Origin: an archaeon
GTDB taxonomy: Archaea > Aenigmatarchaeota > Aenigmatarchaeia > GW2011-AR5 > GCA-2688965
DNA length: 26,889 bases
Direction of reading: 5' to 3'
NCBI GenBank assembly: GCA_002688965.1
Contig: NZEE01000073.1
Coordinates: 1 to 26,889 of the forward strand
Positions 22,038 to 26,889 of the stretch are shown piece after piece. Below the pieces are notes generated by a model. It did not search any database and was not told the DNA's origin. It saw only the letters and a list, made by a program, of their open reading frames with translations. Every line of letters starts with the position of its first letter. Position 1 is the first letter of the stretch. The position numbers were made by a program, and so were the translations under genes.

Positions 22038-23648
22038 TCAACCTACCACTTCCCATAGTTGACCATCTGTATCTATCAAAGTTTCAGTTTCCAACCCTGT
22101 ATGAACAAATCCGAAAGGTGTTACATCTTCCTCAATTTCACGTATTCTTTCCGCATGAAGTTTCAATCTCAAATCCTGATTCATCAAATCTTTAAAATAC
22201 CTTTGATTACTTACCCAAGAAAAAAGAACCAATGTCATAACTAAATCGTCATGTGATCCCTCTGTTGCTTGGTAACTTTTCCCTTTAACTGCAAAACACG
22301 TTAATTCAGCAATGGTCTGAAAATCGACCAATAATAATTTATCTTCTTCTATTAACGTTTTTAGTACACGACACCCTATTCGTTTAACTTGTGCCGTTGT
22401 TTTTATCCCCATTTCTGTGCCTCTACCAAAACCAGCATTTAATACCTGTCCAGCACGACCCTTAATGGTAGATGATAGAATATTTTCATATTCTAAATCC
22501 TGATATAATGTATCTGCAACCTGACTACCAATGTCATTTACTTCAACTAGCACATAAGCATCATTATAATCCTTGGCCACCTTCTCAATCACTGTTGGAT
22601 AAAGCAAAGGTGAAATTGTATTATTACGATATTTTGCCACCATTTTATATGGAACATCTGTAATATCAATCACTGTAAATGCTGAATAATCCTTTCCAGC
22701 ACCTCTTGCTACATCACAAGACAACATATAAATATGACTCGGTATTGCCATCTCATAGATATCCATATTATCTTTGCTGGATATTGGTTGCTTAAATGCC
22801 AATTTAGACAATTTGCTTGGTGAAATTAAAGTATTGGTTGACCCTATAAATTCCGTTTCAAATTCAATTCGGAATTGATCTTCCGATGTATTTCTGATGG
22901 TTTGTTCTTTCCATTTACTATCACGGCCAGGAACTTCTGACCAATGGACATCAATCGGTATATAATCACTTCGACCCTCGACCGAATCTGTCCACATTTT
23001 ATAAAACTGATTCATCCCATTTGGCGTTGAAACAATTAATACTTTTGTTGTATTTCCAGAAGAAATAGTCGGATAAACCGACCTAAAGAAATCTTCGGCA
23101 ATATGTTCTGGTACAAATGCAAATTCGTCTAAAAATATAATATTGAACGTACCACCCCGAATAGCACTAGACGATGTAGAAGATGCTAGAATTTTTGAAC
23201 CATTTTCTAATTCAATATTTCCTTTGTTCCATTCCACGACCCCTTGTTGCAACCAAATTGGCAAATTTTCATATGCCAATTGCCATCTGCCAAGTAACTC
23301 TCTAGCAGTACTTCCCTTATTTGCCAATATACCAACTCTGACATCCTGATTAAATAATACAAAATGTAATAAATATGAAATAATTGTAGTCGATTTCCCT
23401 GTCTGTCTAGGCATTTTGCATATAACAAACCGATTATCGTGAAATTTCTGAACCATATCTTCTTGAAAATCCCACATATCAAATCTAATTAAACCATCAT
23501 CCACGTTAACAATCTTCATATATTTTTTAATGAAATATATTGGGTTATCAGCACACTTTATAAATTCTTCCACCTGTTCTGGTGTAAAATCTATAGGTAC
23601 ATTAGATCTTTTAAGTAAAGGATTTCCTAGATAATTAATCGACTGCAT
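22038..23648 (-). CDS. 17: Large terminase subunit gp17
   Basis: This 536-residue packaging motor has Walker A MPRQTGKST at 79-87, Walker B IIFLDEFAF at 170-178 and coupling motif STPNG at 207-211. The C-terminal RNase H-like nuclease carries the likely metal-binding acids D312 (CDVARG), E369 (LVEVND) and D467/D468 (HDDLV). It cuts concatemeric DNA and pumps it into the prohead through gp20. The gene overlaps the end of gp16 by 14 bases and has only a weak purine-rich site, which suggests coupled translation. A short C-terminal tail follows the nuclease domain. Confidence 0.97.
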   Translation of the reverse strand: MQSINYLGNPLLKRSNVPIDFTPEQVEEFIKCADNPIYFIKKYMKIVNVDDGLIRFDMWDFQEDMVQKFHDNRFVICKMPRQTGKSTTIISYLLHFVLFNQDVRVGILANKGSTARELLGRWQLAYENLPIWLQQGVVEWNKGNIELENGSKILASSTSSSAIRGGTFNIIFLDEFAFVPEHIAEDFFRSVYPTISSGNTTKVLIVSTPNGMNQFYKMWTDSVEGRSDYIPIDVHWSEVPGRDSKWKEQTIRNTSEDQFRIEFETEFIGSTNTLISPSKLSKLAFKQPISSKDNMDIYEMAIPSHIYMLSCDVARGAGKDYSAFTVIDITDVPYKMVAKYRNNTISPLLYPTVIEKVAKDYNDAYVLVEVNDIGSQVADTLYQDLEYENILSSTIKGRAGQVLNAGFGRGTEMGIKTTAQVKRIGCRVLKTLIEEDKLLLVDFQTIAELTCFAVKGKSYQATEGSHDDLVMTLVLFSWVSNQRYFKDLMNQDLRLKLHAERIREIEEDVTPFGFVHTGLETETLIDTDGQLWEVVG

Positions 23649-24066
23649 CTTTTTTCTTTTCTTTTATCAGTTTTTGTAAATCTGAAGTAGAACCAACAAA
23701 CAACGCATTTGTAACTTTTGTTGGATTCCCCTTTCGATCTAATGCTTTTAATTCTTCCATTTTTTTCTGCAAATCCATCAGCCGATCATTAACTTCTGAT
23801 GTATTTTTGAGCAATTGTCCAACAACTTCAAATGCTCTAGGATTATCTGATTGTTTTGCTAAATCGAGAGCATATTCCATCGCATCAACACCCTGCTCAA
23901 ATAGTTTATAGTAATTATTTCGGCTTTCAATGTAATCATGCTCTATATCAATATTTCGATCTTCTGGGTTCGATTCAAGAATTTCACCTTCTTCTATGAT
24001 TTCTTTAACTTCTGAAGATTCGACATCAAAAATGTCATTAAGTACTACATCAACTTTATGGTTCAT
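23635..24066 (-). CDS. 16: Small terminase subunit gp16
   Basis: The 143-residue protein directly upstream of gp17 has the usual gp16 layout: an acidic N-terminal part (DIFDVESSEVKEIIEEGEI), central helices (YKLFEQGVDAMEYALDLAKQ; PRAFEVVGQLLKN) and a coiled coil (VNDRLMDLQKKMEELKAL). T4 gp16 is 164 residues. It forms rings that stimulate gp17 ATPase and recognise DNA for packaging. The ATG overlaps the gp15 stop codon (ATGA). Confidence 0.93.
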   Translation of the reverse strand: MNHKVDVVLNDIFDVESSEVKEIIEEGEILESNPEDRNIDIEHDYIESRNNYYKLFEQGVDAMEYALDLAKQSDNPRAFEVVGQLLKNTSEVNDRLMDLQKKMEELKALDRKGNPTKVTNALFVGSTSDLQKLIKEKKKDAVD

Positions 24067-24824
24067 GATCTATCCGTTTTTGTGTTAGTGGACGATGTTC
24101 TTATTATTCGACTAGATGCAGTTCCATCAACATCTATGGTTTCCGTATGATCTGCTGAAGTATGACCAATTGTATCAAATCCAGAAAATGTATTACTATA
24201 CATCTGAGCAATTGCTTCTGTAACCACTTTAGAAGTTGCACTTGGCCCAAACAAATAAGTTTTCAACTGGAAATTGATTGTCCATAAAATCAATCTTCGT
24301 TCATCAACAAAAGATCCTTCCCACTGATCTTCTTGGGAAACATCCATTAAGACCACTGGCATATCATGTTTGATCACATCATTAATTGTAATTGTTAATT
24401 CTGGCGTAAAATATGGCAAAATTTGCTCCACAATTTTGAGTCCATCTTCTGTTTGGTCACAAGCAATACTTAGTGAAATATCTAAATTATATGGTACTCG
24501 TTGCCAATGATAAGTTACTTGTGATGTATCACCATCAACTGCAACTGCTGTTCGTTGCATTGTATTTAATTTTCTAGTGGTATCATATGCTATGGCAGTC
24601 CATTCAAAACTCATTCTAGGCAAACTAAATTGTGTTTCAGTACCTGTTGATACTTGTGCCAATATTTGCCTAAATCTGGATCTCGGTGCATATGCTAATG
24701 GCACAAGAATAGACTGAACATTATCACTTGAATCGACACGTTTAATAGTAATATTATTAAACAATGTACCAAAGGAAATTAATGCCTTTCTAATTGATTC
24801 GTTATAAAAAGATGTACCTAACAT
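24063..24824 (-). CDS. 15: Tail terminator / sheath stabiliser gp15
   Basis: The 253-residue product matches T4 gp15 (272): SFYNESIRKALISFGTLFNN at 5-24, then VPLAYAPRSRFRQIL, LPRMSFEWTAIAYD, NTMQRTA and RVPYNLDISLSI blocks. gp15 caps the finished tail and forms the interface with the head neck (gp13/gp14). Its ATG overlaps the gp14 stop codon (TAATG). The C-terminal 35 residues are Ser/Thr-rich and poorly conserved. Confidence 0.95.
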   Translation of the reverse strand: MLGTSFYNESIRKALISFGTLFNNITIKRVDSSDNVQSILVPLAYAPRSRFRQILAQVSTGTETQFSLPRMSFEWTAIAYDTTRKLNTMQRTAVAVDGDTSQVTYHWQRVPYNLDISLSIACDQTEDGLKIVEQILPYFTPELTITINDVIKHDMPVVLMDVSQEDQWEGSFVDERRLILWTINFQLKTYLFGPSATSKVVTEAIAQMYSNTFSGFDTIGHTSADHTETIDVDGTASSRIIRTSSTNTKTDRS

Positions 24825-25447
24825 TAATATGTACCAAACGGATTAGTTTCCGTGAAATCTACGATACCACCATCAGCAGCAGTTTCAATATCAGTGCTTT
24901 GGGTGAATTGATCAGTAGCAGTTGCAATATCATCAATTGCCGAAATTCCAGTATCGAGTGTATCCTGAGCATAACGGAATAGTGAACATTCCATCTGCCA
25001 GATATAATTTTTTCCTAATTGAAAAAATGGCACTTGATCTTCAGAGAAAGTAATCTCATACAATTGACTTGAAAATGGCAAATATATCAAGTCACCCTCT
25101 CTTGGTCTGGTTATAGTTGCATCGCCTGCAGTTACAATTGCTGTAAATCTACTCATAGAACAAACTAACTGACATGCATCTTGAACCTCATAACCAAATC
25201 TACCTAATACATCACCACCTCCACCAAATCCCTGTATGGTATCTTGCCCAAAATACATTTCAATGGCATAAGAGGTTGTAAATGAATTTTTTTCAGCATC
25301 GTCAAATATAGTATCTATATTATTGCTCGTTCTGGGTAAATAATTGACATCAAAACCAGCAACTTGAATTGCTTCAGTTACTAGATTTTGAACCAATGAT
25401 TGTTCAGTTGTAGATGAATGATGAGTGAAACCTGTTCTAATTGTCAT
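24824..25447 (-). CDS. 14: Neck protein gp14
   Basis: This 207-residue protein fits T4-like gp14: an N-terminal TEQSLVQNLVTEAIQVAGFD, then YLPRTSNNIDTIFDDAEKNS, an aromatic-Gly stretch (FGQDTIQGFGGGGDVLGRFG) and RPREGDLIYLPFSSQLYEI. With gp13 it seals the packaged head and provides the docking site for the tail. It is somewhat shorter than T4 gp14 (256). It lies between gp13 and gp15 as in T4, separated from gp13 by three bases. Confidence 0.93.
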   Translation of the reverse strand: MTIRTGFTHHSSTTEQSLVQNLVTEAIQVAGFDVNYLPRTSNNIDTIFDDAEKNSFTTSYAIEMYFGQDTIQGFGGGGDVLGRFGYEVQDACQLVCSMSRFTAIVTAGDATITRPREGDLIYLPFSSQLYEITFSEDQVPFFQLGKNYIWQMECSLFRYAQDTLDTGISAIDDIATATDQFTQSTDIETAADGGIVDFTETNPFGTY

Positions 25448-25450
25448 CTG

Positions 25451-26191
25451 TTATCCTATTAAAAATTGTGGCATTTCTTCATAATTCATTTGCATACTTT
25501 GTTCAATTTCTTGTATTTCGGTAGTTGCTTCCGACATTAACGTTGCGCCACTATATGTTATACCGCCTGGTAATTGCAAACCTTCAAATTTGCTTAGATT
25601 TTGCCCCCATTGTCGTTTCATCAATGCGGTTGCATATCTTTTCAGGAATCTATCATTATAAACTGATACATAAAAATCTGGATTTAAAATTTCATATGCT
25701 TCAACAAGTAAATATTCATCAGTTTCAACATCATTTGTCCAATCCATGTGAATATGAAGTCGATCTTGATGTCTGGAAAAATCAAAGGGATGTTTACCCA
25801 CTAATAAATGATCAATCATTTCAAGATTTTGACTAACCATTGAATAATGCTGCATCTGAACATCTGAAAAATCATGAAGATCATTCAATCTCATTTGATA
25901 CCTAAGATCAAACATGTTAACAGTTGAACTAGAACCTATAGGATATACATTAATCACACCTGTCACGCTAGTACCAATCGAAATATATTTGTTGGTTTTA
26001 TCTGATGTAGTAACCTGATGTTTCAAGAACGACCTAACAATTGCATCATAATGATAATCTTGATAATATTGTAGTGCATCATCAACGACATCACTTTCTT
26101 GATCAGCAGTGATATTAATATCTATCATACCAGAACCAAGTCTACGTTTACAATATGTGATTAAAGTTGCCCTGTTATTTGGTATTGCCAT
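25451..26191 (-). CDS. 13: Neck protein gp13
   Basis: The 246-residue protein starts MAIPNNRATLITYCKRRLGS and has the DDALQYYQDYHYDA helix and the FSRHQDRLHIHMDW block common to gp13 of T4-like phages (T4: 309 residues). It adds to the portal after packaging and with gp14 completes the head. The ATG overlaps the preceding stop codon by one base, and the gene runs directly into gp14, so this is one coupled unit from about 26889 to 22038. Confidence 0.93.
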   Translation of the reverse strand: MAIPNNRATLITYCKRRLGSGMIDINITADQESDVVDDALQYYQDYHYDAIVRSFLKHQVTTSDKTNKYISIGTSVTGVINVYPIGSSSTVNMFDLRYQMRLNDLHDFSDVQMQHYSMVSQNLEMIDHLLVGKHPFDFSRHQDRLHIHMDWTNDVETDEYLLVEAYEILNPDFYVSVYNDRFLKRYATALMKRQWGQNLSKFEGLQLPGGITYSGATLMSEATTEIQEIEQSMQMNYEEMPQFLIG

Positions 26192-26589
26192 TAGAAATCT
26201 CCTCCAACTTCATTCCCATCTATTGTTGGTATAACAGATTCTATCCATTGATCACTTATATCTGCTGATACTCTACCTGCTGGTAAAAATCCAGAAGTTT
26301 GTGCAATATCAATGTTACCTGTATTAAATGAGACAAGAACATTTCCGCCCACTACTGCATTTGTTCCGTTAGTAACTGTTACAGATGCATCCCCTGCTAA
26401 CAATGAACCCCTTGCTAATGATTGAAATCCATTTGTACCATTACCAATAATAATATTTCCAATTGTGAATGCTGTAACACCAGTACCACCATCAGCAACA
26501 GAAACTGTATCTGTTGTCGTAAATTGACCCAAACTGGTCACGTTTCCGTTTTCATCAAAAAGTGCTTTTAATGGTATTTGATTTGCCAT
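26191..26589 (-). CDS. Small fibre-like structural protein upstream of gp13
   Basis: The 132-residue protein is rich in Gly, Thr, Val and Asn. It contains VADGGTGVTAFTIGNIIIGN followed by GTNGFQSL, a pattern common in tail-fibre and other beta-helical or triple-stranded phage proteins ('GGTGxxxFTxGxxLxGNGT'). A short polar C-terminus follows (IDGNEVGGDF). There is no cysteine and no membrane segment. It may be a neck whisker or head fibre component, given its place beside the neck genes; this is inference. AGGAG overlapping the upstream stop codon supports the start at 26589. Confidence 0.72.
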   Translation of the reverse strand: MANQIPLKALFDENGNVTSLGQFTTTDTVSVADGGTGVTAFTIGNIIIGNGTNGFQSLARGSLLAGDASVTVTNGTNAVVGGNVLVSFNTGNIDIAQTSGFLPAGRVSADISDQWIESVIPTIDGNEVGGDF

Positions 26590-26598
26590 AACTCTCTC

Positions 26599-26889
26599 CT
26601 ATAATGGTAATTCCGCATCCCCTGATAATGCTTTTCCGCAATCAATAATAACACCATGTTTTTTGGTAACACTATCGGCCTCATAGGTTGATGTGTCTTG
26701 CGTTAATTGTAATTCGTGTAATGTACCTGATGCTGATGTACCACTTGCTCCACCTGTTAATGTCACAGTCGAAACCGAAAAGACAACTTCTCTTGCCGTT
26801 GCCGTTATATCATTTTCTCGGTCTTGCAGAAGTTTAATTTGGTCGGCAAAAGTTTTATTAGTGAAAGTTTTAATTTCTGCATCTGTACC
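26599..26889 (-). CDS. C-terminal part of an unidentified structural gene, cut by the window edge
   Basis: The frame is open from the window edge for 96 codons to a TAG at 26599-26601. It has a helical charged start (KTFADQIKLLQDRENDITAT), then Gly/Ser/Thr-rich strands (STVTLTGGASGTSASGTLHE) and ends ALSGDAELPL. It resembles a virion structural or fibre protein in composition only; no family is recognised. The next gene's AGGAG site overlaps its stop codon, so they are co-translated. Confidence 0.7.
   Translation of the reverse strand, partial: GTDAEIKTFTNKTFADQIKLLQDRENDITATAREVVFSVSTVTLTGGASGTSASGTLHELQLTQDTSTYEADSVTKKHGVIIDCGKALSGDAELPL

Noticed and set aside
25525..25836. Open plus-strand frame of about 103 codons antisense to gp13
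   Set aside because: It is a shadow of the neck gene with no start signals.
1..26889. tRNA genes, CRISPR arrays, insertion sequences or integrase/attachment sites
   Set aside because: No cloverleaf-like sequence, direct-repeat array, transposase or integrase motif was seen while reading the intergenic gaps, which are all shorter than about 125 bases.

Overview
This window is a stretch of the genome of a T4-like myovirus, a contractile-tailed phage in the broad marine or environmental 'exo-T4' group. The evidence is a near-continuous run of recognisable T4 core genes: neck, terminase, tail sheath and tube, portal, prohead protease, scaffold and major capsid genes, then recombination genes, the late sigma factor and the clamp/clamp-loader block. 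Every supported gene is on the minus strand, so in biological order the window reads from 26889 down to 1. The DNA is AT-rich. Genes abut or overlap by a few bases, and strong AAGGAG-type ribosome binding sites point to a bacterial host with a standard anti-Shine-Dalgarno sequence. Hsp20, the short gp62 and the order 55-47-46 ... 45-44-62-regA recall T4-like cyanophages and other marine phages. No photosynthesis gene is seen, so the host cannot be named.

Layout in transcription order. (1) 26889-22038: a partial structural gene, a small fibre-like structural protein, neck proteins gp13 and gp14, tail terminator gp15, and small and large terminase gp16 and gp17. (2) 21943-12983: sheath gp18 (enlarged by an inserted Gly-rich repeat block), tube gp19, portal gp20, core protein gp67, an unknown 125-residue protein, protease gp21, an enlarged scaffold gp22 and major capsid gp23. 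Late promoters of the TATAAATA type precede gp18, gp22 and gp23, and a strong terminator follows gp23. (3) 12885-10462: a tail-tube-like protein, the recombination mediator UvsY and the helicase UvsW. (4) 10338-6013: late sigma factor gp55, the SbcD/SbcC-like nuclease gp47/gp46, an HTH plus GIY-YIG (T5orf172-like) protein and a 52-residue membrane protein. (5) 5926-3578: an unusual cassette of a putative restriction endonuclease, an overlapping beta-class DNA methyltransferase and a Dam-like adenine methylase. (6) 3542-646: a DUF3310-like protein, sliding clamp gp45, an unknown 70-residue protein, clamp loader gp44/gp62 and the translational repressor RegA. (7) 608-1: Hsp20, then the first codons of another gene.

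Regulation is unusually legible. Five host-type promoters share TTGAC(A/T), a spacer of 17-18 bases and an extended -10 (TATGGTATAAT). Four head the early units (gp55, the endonuclease cassette, the DUF3310-gp45 unit and the left-edge gene). The fifth is on the plus strand at 10401-10429. It reads antisense into uvsW and drives no visible gene.

The observations most worth following are the restriction-modification-like cassette embedded in the replication region, the antisense promoter facing uvsW, the near-identical 24-base late-promoter modules, the sheath insertion and the basic insert in the scaffold.
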